From contig NC_083338.1 in the NCBI RefSeq assembly GCF_019175385.1, positions 69,696,712 to 69,760,711 of the forward strand: a DNA stretch of 64,000 bases. The letters are read 5' to 3'. The notes under the pieces are model-generated. The model was not told the DNA's origin. It was given only the letters and a program-made list of their open reading frames with translations, and searched no databases. Each line of letters opens with the position of its first letter. Positions within the stretch are counted from its first letter, which is position 1. The DNA comes from Lycium barbarum (taxonomy: Eukaryota; Streptophyta; Magnoliopsida; Solanales; Solanaceae). A program made the position numbers and the translations under genes. This document shows, in pieces, positions 34,492 through 47,262 of this stretch.

Positions 34492-37400
34492 ACGCCAAGA
34501 TCTTGAGTCTTCTCCTGACGTAGTTACAGGTATATTATCGGTATTCTCTCATGATGTATATGCTTTGATTGATCCGGGGTCCACATTGTCATATGCTACT
34601 CCATATATTGCGGGTCGGTTTAGAGTCGAATCGGAGTAAATCAAACCTTTTGAGGTGTCTACACCCGTGGGTGAATCGGTAATAGCTATCCGGGTATATA
34701 GAAATTGTGTAACTGTGATTTTTGATCATCGTACCATGATTGACTTGCATGAGTTAGAAATGGTGGATTTTGATGTTATTATGGGCATGGATTGGTTGGC
34801 TTCTTGTTATGCCAATGTGGATTGTAGGATGAAAATAGTTTGTTTCTAATTTCCGGGAGAACCAGTTTTAGAATGGAAAGGGAATACGGCATCCCCAAAA
34901 GGTAGGTTTATTTCCTATCTAAAGGCAAGGAAAATGATCACGGAAGGATGTATCTATCATCTAGTTCGGGTTGAAGATATAGGAGCAGAATCACCGACTC
35001 TTTAGTCAGTTCCCGTAGTAAATGAATTTCCGGATGTGTTCCCGGAAGAGCTTCCAGGCCTTCCTCCCGAGCGGGAGATTGATTTTGCTATTGATGTGTT
35101 GCCAGGCACTAAGCCTATATCCATTCCTCCTTATAGAATGGCTCCCGCAGAATTGAAAGAGTTAAAGGAGCAATTGAAAGACTTGCTTGAAAAAGGCTTT
35201 ATTAGGCCTAGTTCATCCCCGTGGAGAGCACCCGTATTGTTTGTCCAAAAGAAAGATGGCTCTTTGAGAATTTGCATTGATTATCGGCAATTGAATAAAG
35301 TGACGATTAAGAACAAATATCCTCTTCCGAGGATTGATGATTTATTTGATCAATCGCAAGGTGCCAAATGGTTTTCAAAGGTCGATTTGAGGTCCGGATA
35401 TCACCAAGTGAGAGTTCGGGAGAAAGATATCCCTAAGACAGCCTTCAGAACAAGATATGGCCATTTTGAGTTCCGAGTAATGTCGTTTGGGCTAACTAAT
35501 GCACTGGCGGTATTTATGGATTTGATGAACAATGTGTTCAGGCCCTTCCTGGATTTATTTGTAATCGTGTTTATCGATGATATCTTGGTGTATTCTACAT
35601 CCAAGGCAGAACATGCGGATCATTTGCGTACTGTCCTTAGAGTTCTTCGAACTCGAGAGTTGTTTGCAAAGTATTCCAAATGTGAGTTTTGGTTGAACTC
35701 AGTGACATTTCTGGGGCATATTGTTGCAGTTGATGGTATTCGAGTGGACAGTCAAAAGATTGAGGCTGTGAAGACTTGGCCAAGGCCCACAACTCCTACA
35801 GAGGTTCGTAGCTTTCTGGGGTTGGCAGGCTATTACAGGAGATTTGTTGAAGGGTTTTCTTCTATTTCTTCCCTGATTACGAAGTTGACCCAGAAATCGG
35901 CTAGGTTTCAATGGACAGATACTTGTGAACGTAGTTTCGAAGAGTTGAAGGATAGATTGACTTCTGCCCCAGTCTTGACACTTCCAGAGGGATTGGAAGG
36001 ATATGTTGTTTATTGCGACGCTTCAGGCGTTGGATTAGGCCGTGTATTAATGCAACATGGCAAGGTGATTGCGTATGCTTCAAGGCAATTACGGAAACAT
36101 GAGCAGAATTATCCGACCCACGATCTGAAATTGGCAGCAGTGGTTCATGCGTTAACGATATGGAGACATTATTTATATGGTGTCCACGTGGATATTTATA
36201 CAGATCATAAGAGTCTACAGTATATCTTCAAGCATAAAGAGCTGAATTTACGGCAACGACGATGGTTGGAATTGCTAAAAGATTATGATGTTGATATCTT
36301 GTATCATCCCGGAAAGGCAAATTTTGTAGCTGATGCTCTTAGCCGCGGATCTATGGGAAGTTTGTGTGAAGTACGACCAGAGAAGAGAGAAATGGCTCGT
36401 GAGCTCCAGCAGCTAGCTAGCCTAGGAGTTTGAGTAGTGGACTCAGGTAGTAGGAGAACTACTATTCAGAATACAGCAATCTCGTCGCCAGTAGCAGAAG
36501 TGAAAGAGCGGCAATACGAAGATTCCATGCTAATTCAGTACAGAGATTCACTCCCTCAGAAAGAGGAGTCATCATTTAATATTTCTGGAGACGGAGTTCT
36601 CCGATGTCGAGGTAGATTATGTGTTCCCGATGTGGCAGGTTTACGCCACCAAATATTAAGAGAAGCTCATTGTTCCCGTTATTCTATCCATCCCGGAGCG
36701 ACGAAGATGTATCATGATCTTAAGTCTGTATATTGGTGGAATGGGATGAAGAAAGATATAGCGGAATTCGTAGCTCAATGTCCCAACTGTCAACAAGTGA
36801 AAATCGAACACTAAATGTTGGGTGGATTGTTGCAAGCTATAGAAATCCCAACTTGGAAGTGGGAAGTGATTAACATGGTCTTCGTTACAGGCTTAACCCG
36901 TTCTTGCCGTAAGTATAAATCCATATGGGTATTGTGGATAGACTCACCAAGTCAGTTCATTTCTTACCAGTCAGAACAACGCATGTGGCAGAAGATTATG
37001 CAAAGCTTTATCTTAAAGAGATAGTAAGACTCCATAGTGTTCCAGTATTTATTATCTCAGACAGAGGAACTCAGTTTACAGCCAATTTTTGGAAGTCGTT
37101 CCAAGAGGGTTTAGGTACCCAAGTGATCCTTAGCACGACATTTCACCCGCAAACCAATGGACAAGCTCAGCGCACCATTCAGACTCTTGAAGATATGTTA
37201 CGGGCATGTATGATAGATTTCGGAGGTAATTAGGATGATCATTTGCCACTCATTGAATTTGCTTACAATAATAGTTATCATTCTAGCATCTAAATGGCAC
37301 CATATGAAGCTTTATATGGGCGAAAGTGTAGATCCCCAATTGGGTGGTTTGAAACAGGAGAGGCCAGACTGATAGGGTCAGACTTGGTCCAGCAAGCCAT

Positions 37401-37920
37401 AGAGAAAGTCAAGGTCATACAAGATCGGTTATTGGCGGCTCAAAGTCGTCAAAAGTCCTATGCGGATAATCGTCGAAGAGACTTAGAGTTCCAAGTGAAA
37501 GATTGGGTATTCTTGAAAGTGTCGCCAATGAAGGGAGTTATGAGATTTGGCAAAAAGGGGAAGCTTAGTCCCCGGTACATTGGACCTTATGAGATTGTGC
37601 GCAAAGTGGCCTACGAATTAGATCTACCTATGGATTTGGAGTCAGTTCACCCAGTTTTTCATGTCTCGATGCTTCAAAAATGTGTTGGAGATCCTACTAG
37701 GATCGTGCCAATAAGCGATGTGCAAGTGACAGAAAAGTTGACTTACGAAGAGGTACCCATTGCCCTACTAGATAGGCAAGTACGGAGGCTTAGGAACAAA
37801 GAAGTGGACTCAGTCAAGGTTTTATAGAGAAGCAGTAAACAAGAGGAAATGACATGGGAAGCAGAGGAAAGTATGCGATCCCGATACCCGCATTTATTTC
37901 AGCCCTTGGGAGAGATTTAA
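34492..37920 (+). pseudogene. Protease-RT-RNase H-integrase-chromodomain of element A (broken)
   Basis: Domain order on the plus strand: aspartic protease (ALIDPGST near 34570), RT (35036-35800, FIDD at 35571-35582), RNase H (YCDASG near 36015, TDHKSLQ near 36200, VADALSR near 36330), integrase with HHCC finger (H near 36670, CPNC near 36780) and DDE core, and a chromodomain (MTWEAEESM near 37850). RT is open from 35036 to 36433. Stops are at 34637, 34847, 35003, 36431, 36812, 37231, 37291, 37825 and 37918. A 1-bp loss near 36930 shifts frame. The RNase H catalytic Glu is Lys (36128-36130) and the integrase Glu is Gln (37168-37170). Non-functional. Confidence 0.92.
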
Positions 37921-38145
37921 GATGAAACATCAGCGGTATGAGGTATGTATGATTTCATTTTCATGCTTTTGGTCGTGTGTGGCCATAGATATGTTGATAT
38001 TGTGACGTAGCCCTATGAGGCGATGATATTTTGGGTTGTTGTGACAGGATGGTAGTGCCATATTATAGGGGAGACTCTGGCGAAATTTTTATAGAATCCC
38101 CGAAGACTTTAACATTCGAGGACGAATGTTATTAAGGGGGAAGAA
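37921..38145 (+). promoter_or_regulatory. Element A 3' untranslated region with polypurine tract
   Basis: About 225 bp between the chromodomain end and the 3' LTR, ending aagggggaagaa (38134-38145). Confidence 0.8.
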
Positions 38146-40629
38146 TGTTACACCTCGGAAAAATCCTCCATTGTTGTCCAAGTGAATGGACCCGCGAGGA
38201 GTACGAGTATCCGATGTTTTCATGAGTAAGAAATAACATTTGACGACCCTAAGTCAGATTCCGAAGGCAATTGCAATAAGAGATAGGTTATGCTCTATAA
38301 TGACTAATTATAGGTTCTGAAAATGTGGAAAGTTGCAGATTTGCATTTTGGCCAGTTGAACGTAAAATGAAATACGGACCGTAAAGTGGTATACGGCCCG
38401 TAAACTGCCATGTCGTATCTTGGCTTCCAAAACATCAACTTTCTGCCAAATGATCAAATGGTTAAATACGACCTGAAATACGGACCACAAAGTGGTTTAC
38501 GGCCCGTAAACTGTGTCTGTAAATCACCACGTCTCAGCCTGAGTTTCTGGTTCTGTTATGATTAAATACGACCACGAAGGATGGTCCGTAAACTGGAATA
38601 CGGACCGTAAACCAAGTTACGGCCACTGTGTTGTTCACTCCAGATCAGATTTTAAGTCATTAAATAAGGGATCCAAGTTTATTATTTCATTTCCACATTT
38701 CATCCCTTCTCTCTATAACATTTCTCTACATTTATTCCACAAGGTTTCAAGGATTATTAGTCATCAACAACACAAATCAAGTGAATCAAGTGTAAGGAAA
38801 CCCATTAAGATCTTTTAAGTCAAGAAATCTCACTGGAGGAAAAACTAGGGTTTTTCTCAAGTGAAGTGTTTGCACCCAAGGTTCATTCCTACACCATCTA
38901 AGGTAAGTTTTATGACATTTCCTTATTGTTTAAGGTATTTGAAAGTTCAAACACTTGGATTAGATGAGTATAGAAAAATGGGTCATGAATGATGAATAGT
39001 GACATTATGAGGAGTAGTTTGAATTGAACCATGATTCTTGTTGTGTTGTGATATGAATGTGTTATAAATGATGTTAAGATCATGAAAATGGGTGAATTGG
39101 GAGCGAATTGAGAAATCTAGATAATGTGGTTAATGTAAATGATTAATGGCCATTGTTATGGTTTTGTGAATGTATTGTTGACGTTTGGGAGTTGAATTAC
39201 GATATGGAGGAATGTTGTATAAATAAAGGAGATGTTGTCCGATTTTCTCTAGCTTTAGTCATGTGTGCTAGTTGTCGATTCTAACGATAGTATGACTTTA
39301 ATGAAGGTATAAACGCAATCGTTGAAAGAGAACGTGCAAATGGTAAATAGTCGAACGAAAAGGTATGTAAGGCTAACCCTTCTTTCATAAGGCATGGTTC
39401 TTTGGCCTAACGTCTAAATATTCTATAAGTCTATGATTTCTTCAAATGATTGATCTTCCGAGCTAGTAAGCTCACGATGCTTGATATGCTACGATAGTAC
39501 TAAGTTCCTCGTATGACGAGTAGGCCTATTAAGGTAGATGAGATGAATGACGATAATAGTGATAATGTTATTGATGACGACTACAAGGGTAATAACGATG
39601 ACGATTATGATAATGATGTTAATAGTAAAGATGCCTATGAGCTATTATGTATATGTGTCTATGTATGACTATTATGGGACCCCGAGCCTATGAGGCCAGG
39701 TAAGATATGTAAATAAGTATGTATATGATTATGTAACGCGTGCACACCTCTGAAGATGGTACGGATAACCCTGATGCCTTGGTAGGGCCAGGTATGTATA
39801 ACCTTGAGCCTTGGCTGGCCAAGTATGTATAAAACACCAAACCTTCGTGGTCGGGCATGCTATATATATGTATATATCTATGCTATGTATATGACATCAA
39901 TATGAGTACGAATACATTATGTATATGAGAGGTAAACGATACGAATGAGACTGAAGATATGTAAATGGTTACGGATACGGATATGGAGGTATGTACACAA
40001 ATACGCATTAGAAATGGAAAGTTCCTATGTAAGGTAAGTAAGTGCCTATGACGATGATATTACTGTTTCACATCCTGTGCTATTTCTCATGATTGCTCAT
40101 TATGCTTCTATATTGATATTGATCATGCTTCACATACTCAGTACATTTTCGTACTGACGTCCTCTTGTTTGTGGACGCTGCGTCATGCTCGCAGGTGCAC
40201 AGGGAGACAGGCTTGATCCATAGCTGCTTACTCAGAGATTACATAGCAGAGCGCCATTTCATTCGGAGCCATAACTTTTGGGTACTTATTCTTTTGTGTA
40301 TATAATTATGGGCATAGCGGGGTCTTGTCCCGCCCATGTGATATGTTATACTCTTCTTAGAGGCTCGTAGTCACGTGTATATGGTTAGATATGTCTGGCC
40401 TTGTCGGCCTATATTTTGTATGTCATTTTGATAGCCTTGTTGGCTCATGTACGTTGACGTGGCCTAGGTGCCAATTATGATATAAAGGCATTGTCGTCCA
40501 ATGGGACTAGCATGATGAATGAGTAGAATTATGTGGCTCACCTAGATGTAAGCTTAAGTGTAAGTTAACGGGTGCCCGGGTGGGCTAGCACCCGGCGCTC
40601 ATCGCGGCCCCCCTAGACGGGTCGTGACA
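38146..40629 (+). repeat. 3' LTR of A
   Basis: 2484 bp, tgttacacctcgg to gtcgtgaca. It carries the same box pairs and the hairpin module at 40138-40177 with a perfect second stem, and lacks a segment of about 54 bp present in the 5' LTR near 12180-12235. Confidence 0.92.
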
Positions 40630-40681
40630 CTGCGTTAGTCCATTCACTGTGCATCAATAAAAAAAATTTCAAGGTGTAACA
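40630..40681 (-). mobile_element. Solo LTR D, remaining U3 end
   Basis: This completes D after the A insertion. The TSD ctgcg is followed by about 47 bp ending aaggtgtaaca. The D target duplication gttcc follows at 40682-40686. Confidence 0.85.
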
Positions 40682-40740
40682 GTTCCATTATACCCCCATC
40701 TTACAGATCAAACCTCAGCCCGAAGGTACGAGGTGTTACA
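40682..40740 (-). mobile_element. LTR E, remaining right end
   Basis: Continuation of E after D. It ends cgaggtgttaca at 40740, which on the minus strand is the LTR start. Confidence 0.7.
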
Positions 40741-41089
40741 ATATCTCCCTTTTGGAATCATTTATCCTCGAATGATGGGTCATGATTCTCATAATCGAAC
40801 TTAACATGCATTGCATAATATTTCGTGAAGGTACCTCCCTCATCTCTCATCATCAACATTAATACTATACATGGGGCTTGGAAAGGAATCATGGGCACGA
40901 ATAACATGCGTACTAGAACATGAGCATGGACATGACATGATCACATGGATGTGAGGAGCATGAATGGATCATGAATACAGTATTAACATGAATACTTGAA
41001 TACTGTGCTGACTTAGATACATGAGTATTGAGCTGACACGAGATCTGAATACGTTAAAACATGGATATCATAACATTACGATTTGCGGG
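40741..41089 (-). mobile_element. 3' internal fragment of element E
   Basis: On the minus strand, cattcgaggataaatgattc and aaaagggagatat abut the LTR, the polypurine-side signature of these elements. The rest is non-coding and ends where sequence like an LTR of the same family begins. The exact junction near 41090 is uncertain. Confidence 0.5.
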
Positions 41090-41463
41090 GCATATCGATC
41101 CAGCGGACTGCTTTACAACCTTCCAGTAAATCAATCATAACTTTTTGGTCACAACTCGGTTTGAGTTGATCTTTATATTTTTGGAAAGGTATTTCAAAGG
41201 GAAACAACTTTCTTTCACAAAGTTTCCCAGATTCCTTACGTATTGCGAGTTATACTCCCTAAAAGTCAGACCTTGTGCAAACTCAATTGGAACTTTTGAT
41301 TTTCTTGCATTTTTCAATTCTCCTTGGTCTTCGGGCAATCCTTACACCCCAAATCACTTCCAAAGAGCCTTTTATTGTTATGTATCACACTTATTACTCA
41401 ATTAGGGACCAACCACAAGCATTTAATGAGTTCAAACCAAACCCAAAAACATAGAGTGTTACA
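41090..41463 (-). mobile_element. 3' LTR fragment of minus element M
   Basis: Homologous to LTR E (compare 41165-41290 with 8200-8340) and ends gagtgttaca at 41463. Only about the last 370 bp are present, so the LTR is truncated on its left. Confidence 0.6.
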
Positions 41464-41671
41464 TTATCTCTCTCTTTGGAACATTCGTCCTTGAATGTGG
41501 ATCATAGACTATTATTAAACTAAGTCCCCAAATTAAAAAAAATGCTAGATTTCCTTTGTAACTAGAGCGATGCCAGAAAAATGAAAACGTAGCTAACGCC
41601 CAAACAAATTAATATGGTCCTCACAAGGACAAGCATAACATGACGTCATACCATTAGTCAACATGTGCATA
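41464..41671 (-). mobile_element. Polypurine-side internal sequence of element M
   Basis: It contains gagagagataa and cattcaaggacgaatg on the minus strand next to the LTR. With the ~27 bp before the chromodomain stop at 62735, the distance is about 230 bp, matching the 225 bp seen in element A. This supports joining the two parts across G. Confidence 0.65.
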
Positions 41672-41701
41672 TGTCACGACCCAAACCGGAGGGTCGCGAC
41701 C
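41672..41701 (-). mobile_element. LTR G, first part
   Basis: tgtcacgaccc opens a minus LTR that is cut after 30 bp by solo LTR F. It continues at 44343-44644 and 61748-62708. The flanks gcata and gtgta are a poor TSD match (3 of 5), consistent with an old insertion. Confidence 0.6.
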
Positions 41702-44337
41702 TGTTATACCCCGTATGTTTATACGTCAAATTCTTCACAAGCAAGTCAATTCAAGTTAAAGGCAGAGTCATTTTCGGACACGAAATAGAAACCTTTAAAT
41801 TTCAATTTTAAATTAGAATATAAATTAATCATAAATTTTATTTAGTGTAAAAAATATTATTGGAGGTTAGGAGTTAATTAATTGTGATTAGATTATTAAG
41901 TGGGAATTAGTAATTAATTAAATTAATTAAAGTTAATTACAAAAGTGGGCCCCACCCAAAATAAAAAAAAATAAAACAAAAAACAAAACATAACTAGATG
42001 ACACATTAGGGGGCACGTTTAGGGACCAAGGAACAACTATATATGTGAATAAGATGATTCACAAATCATCAAGGCAACATTTCATTTGAATTTGCACAAA
42101 AAAAAGGAGCAAGAACATTGCCATGGCTGTTGGGAAAAAATATTTTGTTCCTTGTTTTGATTAATTTTCAAGTGTGGTACAAATTCAAGGAAGTGATAGC
42201 AACATTGGATTTTAAGTTGGAGAAGAAGAGATTGCGAAATTGGAGCAATTAAGAGTAGAAATTCCTCCGAGAAAATTAAGGTAAGATTTTCTTGTTTTAT
42301 GATGTAATTGTGTTAATAGTATTGTAATGGAATTATTAGAATTGGATTGGACGAAATTGGAATTAAGAAAATGCATGAAATCGATGTTATAGGAAATTTT
42401 GTATTGAATATAAAGAGTTGTATGTGATGATGTTAGGTTGTTGTGTTGGCCGTGAGTATGGATTGTTTTAGCTTAAAAATGGTGATCAATTTTGACGTGG
42501 TTATCGCTGTGGTTGTTATGGATCGTGTGACGAAAGTAAAGGAGTTTGATAAATAAAGTAAAAGTTATGGTGTTGTGAACATATTGTCGTCCTTGTTAAG
42601 TTGAGACGATTGAAGATATAACTATGTCTACATGTTGTTGTTGGTATTTCTGTGTCAACAGGAGGGTAATTGGAAATTTGGGATAAGCGAATATATAGGG
42701 GAAGTGTTGCCCGATTTTCGCTAAGTCTTTAACTAATAGAAAACCCTAAACGAGGTTGTGTAAGCTAAAGGATAAGTCCTACAACAATGGGCTATAGATT
42801 TGTGAACTAGAAAGTATACCTACTAACTATAACGTTACTCTTATATTAAATAGGCTAAAAGAGCGACGAGGCGAACAGATTTACGAATAGTCGCTAACAT
42901 GTATGTGAAGCTGTCCCTTCTTTCTTTTGGCATGTCTTAGATTTAAGTGATGAATGATATGAACTTTGTGGTAATTCCATTCATAAGCTTTGAGTGATAT
43001 TTATGATTCTTATTCACTTCTTGATGTTACAATTCTCAAGTGATTGAGCCTCCCTCTTCAGTTTTCTGTACGTTGGTTAATAGTCGATATATATCCGTTC
43101 CTATTCTTAGGAACTCTATGATAACTAGTGACTGGACTTCTATAAGGTGTTTCATACTATAGTGACATATGACTATGATCCTTAAGGCTTTGTGATATAC
43201 TTATGATGACATTCAAGGGATGTTTGATATGTTCTGAGTAACATTCGAAAGGTATTTGATACGACTATTGTCCTGATTTTCAAATGGTAATTCGTGTTGA
43301 TTATTCTATTGAGTCTTTGAAAATGTTTTTAAATTGCATATAGTTTCTCACTACTCTGCTCGTGCATGCCTCAATATGTCTTTCACTGAGTCCCGGGCCA
43401 GGATATGTATTCGTGCATAGTTTCACTACATTGTTCACCGAGTCCCTCACTAGAGGGCCGGGTACGGTATATATATATATATTATGGTGTTATGTTGTGT
43501 TATGGTGTTATGCTGTGTTATGGTGTTATGCTGTGTTATGGAGTTATGCTGTGTTTTGGAGTATGCTGTGTTATGGTGCCAAAAACGGGGTGGCGACTAT
43601 GTCAACCGAGTCCCATAATGGGCCGGATATGATATATGATATTGACATGCATGATTTATGTTTCAAAGGCAAGCATTTTGGTATTCTGGTTATTGCACTC
43701 GTTTTCTGTACTCCTTATTTCAGTTATGATTCTGTTTACTATATTTCAGGCTTTACATGCTCATTAAATATTCCGTACTGACCCCCTTTCTTCGGGGGGC
43801 TGCGTTTCATGCCCGCAGGTGCAGATACTCGCTTTGGTGATCCGCCAGCTTAGGACTCTCTTTCTGCTGTCTTGGAGAGCTCCGTTGTTTCGGAGTCTAG
43901 ACTTTTGGGTTGAATCTTATGATATATATATATATATATATATACGAGGCTCTGTCCCGTCATATTTCGCTATTCGCACTCTTAGAGGTCTGTAGACATA
44001 TGTGTGGGTTGTGTATAAGTTCTGTTCAGCAGCGTCTATACGATGTGCTATGATATGATGTCCGTCTGTAGTGGCAGCCTTGCTGGCTTGCATATGACAT
44101 GATATTGATGTGTAGTGGCAGCCTTGTCGGCTTGCGTATCATTTTATGAATTGATCAGTTGTGACTCCTCAGGAGATAGCTTATCTGAATATACATATAT
44201 GATGATGCTATGAACTTTCGGAGTTCTTTTGTAAAGTTCCTTCTTGTTCGTAGTTTCAGTTTGACTATATCTGATATGTATGTATACGGGTGTCCAGGTC
44301 AGGCACTAGTCATGGCCTACGGGGTTGGGTCGTGACA
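41702..44337 (+). mobile_element. Solo LTR F (plus), family related to C
   Basis: 2636 bp from tgttatacccc to gtcgtgaca, flanked by cgacc and cgact (4 of 5 matching). It splits the start of G cleanly. TATA-like ctatatatg is near 42033. It has the hairpin module at 43761-43798, with the left arm of the first stem decayed and the second stem of C type (CCCCC/GGGGG). It contains an 18-bp tandem repeat and an AT microsatellite (43922-43944). No internal domain is attached. Confidence 0.85.
43482..43570 (+). repeat. 18-bp tandem repeat in F
   Basis: Five units of ttatggtgttatgctgtg or variants start at 43482, 43500, 43518, 43536 and 43554. The period is a multiple of three and yields a repetitive CYGVML open frame, which I treat as chance. 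Confidence 0.85.
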
Positions 44338-44342
44338 CGACT

Positions 44343-44644
44343 GGCACCTGGTGCCTTACTTTACCATCCATTATCGTTAGACTTATCATAAGCCGATAAG
44401 GCCACATTAATGAACATTCATAAAGAGAATATAAAAGCTTAACTCATGAAAGACAATCCAAAAGGATATATACGTATATTCAGGCTGATAAGGACGTCGT
44501 GATGGACCAAATACTTAATAGGGCCTACAAGGCCGACATAACCATAACTACACACATAACACAGTCTGCAAAGCCTCTAAGGAAATATGGTCGTCATACA
44601 TAACTCGGGATAAGGCCGCCGACATACCCATATGATAAAATAAC
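44343..44644 (-). mobile_element. LTR G, middle part
   Basis: This resumes directly after F and its target duplication with ggcacctggtgcc, the usual continuation of a minus LTR end. It is interrupted by element H at 44645. Confidence 0.6.
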
Positions 44645-45079
44645 TGTCACGACCCAGATAGGGGCCGCGACGGGTACCGCGGCTAACTACCGAGCACTAC
44701 TCGTTATACTACTCGTCTTACTCTTTTATTGATCTTTTACTAATTTTATACTCAAGACTTAAGAAAAATCATCTTTCCATTTAAGAACATAAAATACCTT
44801 TATATACATAAGCCTCTCGACCATCAAAATAATTTATACATATACATAATAGCATCTCGTGAGACCATCTAACCCACACTGCGCATCTATGAGCCTCTAC
44901 TGGAGTGCTAAACATAAAGACGGGACAAGACCCCATCATGCCCAGATATACATATATATGAATGTGCACAAAAGAATAATCAAGCACCTCCGGAACAAAG
45001 GAGTGCTTTCAATCGGCTGACAGCTACTACGGATCTTGGTCGAGCTCACCTCCTTGTCTACTTGTGGGCAAGAACACAA

Positions 45080-45119
45080 CGTCCAAAGAAAAAGGACGTC
45101 AGTAGGAACATTGTACTGA
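45080..45119 (-). other. Two-hairpin LTR module (copy in H)
   Basis: On the minus strand the first stem is TCAGTAC/CTACTGA (one mismatch) and the second is a perfect CGTCC/GGACG. The 5' LTR copy is at 60941-60980. Confidence 0.65.
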
Positions 45120-46630
45120 GTATGAGAGGCATAAACAAAGAAAAAAGACAATGATATAGAGGAAATATCAATATGAAACATCTATGTCTGACTGTCAAAT
45201 ATAAAAAGAGTAATGCATGTTGTCTTACTCATTCTCATCATCGTATCATATACGCATAATGTACAAGCTACCCGTCCATATAGGATCGGTGTGATAATAA
45301 TAACATTAGCCTGCGTCCAGGCCTCCCACGTCCGGGGTACCATCTCATGCCGCCCACTTGTGGTGTCTGCTCATGCCATCTGGCCATGGTGTATAGTATA
45401 GCTGCCCGCCTTGGCGGTGACTGCCCGGCTAATTAGGCATGGTGTAATAGTAATATCATCATCATAACATGCTTATCATAATATGCTTAACCTATCATTG
45501 TACATGCATAAGGCTCAAGATCAACTATACTTTATCGGGGTGACGTAAGGTCGTGATTCCCCGATCTCATTATGGAGCAATCATGGACATTCTGCCTCAC
45601 CTTGAAAGAATCAGCACATAAGGTGAGTGTAAACAATAAATAACATCATTATCATTATAGGATCATCATATGATATTTCTTATCTTATATAATTACTCAT
45701 AGACATAGGCTTTTAGCTTTCCGAAAATATAGGAAATCATGAAGAGGAAAGAAAATCATGCTATAGGATTCATGCCATTAGAAGGAAAGGAATATCCTCA
45801 CATACCTTTGGCGTTTAACTAAGCTATCGCTTGCTTGTTCTCCTTCGATTTCACGTTTCCACCTTCAAGAGAGAATTCGCACTATCGTTAGTTAATCGAC
45901 TATAAGAACGCATTACTAATTCTAGGGAAAATTGAGCAGCACTTCCTTTGTTTCTACTACTTTTCTCACATTCTATATCAACTCCTAAACGCTCACAACA
46001 ACATTCACAATATTGCAATTAACAATCATCATTTATATGCATTGACCACAATCCACCATTTCTCATCAATTTCTCCACATTTATGGTTATAGCTCACTAT
46101 CGCGTTTTCTCGTGTATAATACTTATTTCATGGTCTAAATGTCATTTATAACGCATTCATAGTCGCCACATATCAACATTCATGATTCAATCCAACCCCT
46201 ATTCCACCATGGTACTATTCACCCATTTATGACCCATTTTCCATGTCTTTCTATACTTCAAGTATCTTAGCCTTCCAATACCTTAAACAACATGATATAG
46301 TCATGAAACTTTCCTTAGATGATGGTTGAACAAGCCTTCAATGGAATTACTCCTCTTGCACCAAAACCCTACTTCACTTCTTTTGGGTTTTCTTAAGAGA
46401 GATGAACTTTAGCTAGGTTTGATACACTTTGTTTCATGGATTTGGTGTTATTGATCATGGATTTCCTTTGATTTTCTTGTGGATGAAGAGTGGAGAATAT
46501 TCTAGAGGTTTCTAGAGAGAAGTAACGTGGAAATGAAATGAATTTAATGAGCTTGGGTCTCCTTTTAATGACTTAAAATCTGATCCGGAATGAATAGTAG
46601 TTGAAGTGCACAGTGGTCGTAAACCCATTT

Positions 46631-46870
46631 TACGGTCCGTATTCTATTTTACGAGCCGTATTTCGTGGTCGTATATAAGCATAACAGAACCAGAAAGGTA
46701 TGCTGGAGATCATGGTGATTTACGATCGCAGTTTACGGGCCGTATTTCAATTTACGGTCCGTATTCCAAGTCGTATTTAACCATTTGAACATTTAATAGA
46801 AAGTTGAAATTTTTGGAAGTTGAAATACGACATGGCAGTTTACGGTCCGTATTTCATTTTACGACCGACT
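46631..46870. promoter_or_regulatory. Box pairs in U3 of H
   Basis: TACGGTCCGTA/TACGAGCCGTA and TACGGGCCGTA/TACGGTCCGTA are each 19 bp apart. A third pair near 46842 is decayed in its second box. Confidence 0.55.
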
Positions 46871-47262
46871 GGGCAAAAATGCAAATCTGCAACTATTTTC
46901 CACATTTCCAGAGCCTATAAATAGTCATTATGGAGCATAATCTATCTCTTATTACAATTGCCTTGGAAATCTTACTTAGGGTCGTCAAATGCCATTCCCT
47001 TCTTATTAAAGCATCGTATACTCGTATTCTTCGTTAGTCTATTCATTGTACGTTCATGTGGAAATTTTCGCGGTGTAACATTCGTCCTCGAATGTTAAAC
47101 ATTCGGGATCTTACGAAAATTTCGCCAGAGCTTCCCCTGTAATTTGGCACTACCAACCTGTCACAACAACCCATCATATCATTGCCTCACAGGGCTACAT
47201 CACAATATCAACATATCTATGGCCACGCACGACCAAAAGTATGAAGAGTAAGCATACATACC

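Larger units (their letters stand above)
11235..40629 (+). mobile_element. Element A: Ty3/gypsy chromovirus (Tekay/Del type), nested host
   Basis: A full-length plus-strand element with LTRs 11235-13795 and 38146-40629 and an exact 5-bp TSD ctgcg (11230-11234 and 40630-40634). It is inserted in solo LTR D and is itself interrupted by B and C. Without these it is about 10.3 kb: gag 14006-15021 and 24938-25257, then protease, RT, RNase H, integrase and chromodomain at 34492-37920. LTRs differ by about 4% in a sampled 160 bp, and a roughly 54-bp segment is absent from the 3' copy. Every pol region is damaged, so A is a dead copy. Confidence 0.92.
44645..47080 (-). repeat. 3' LTR of H
   Basis: 2436 bp from tgtcacgaccc to cggtgtaaca. 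Hairpin module at 45080-45119 and a third possible stem at 44919-44937 (GATGGG...CCCGTC on the minus strand). U3 boxes start at 46631/46650 and 46734/46753 (19 bp apart), with a decayed pair near 46842. On the minus strand the LTR joins the internal region without the usual polypurine run. Confidence 0.88.

Noticed and set aside
43362..43781. 139-codon plus-strand frame in F with CYAVLW repeats
   Set aside because: It arises from the 18-bp tandem repeat inside a solo LTR.
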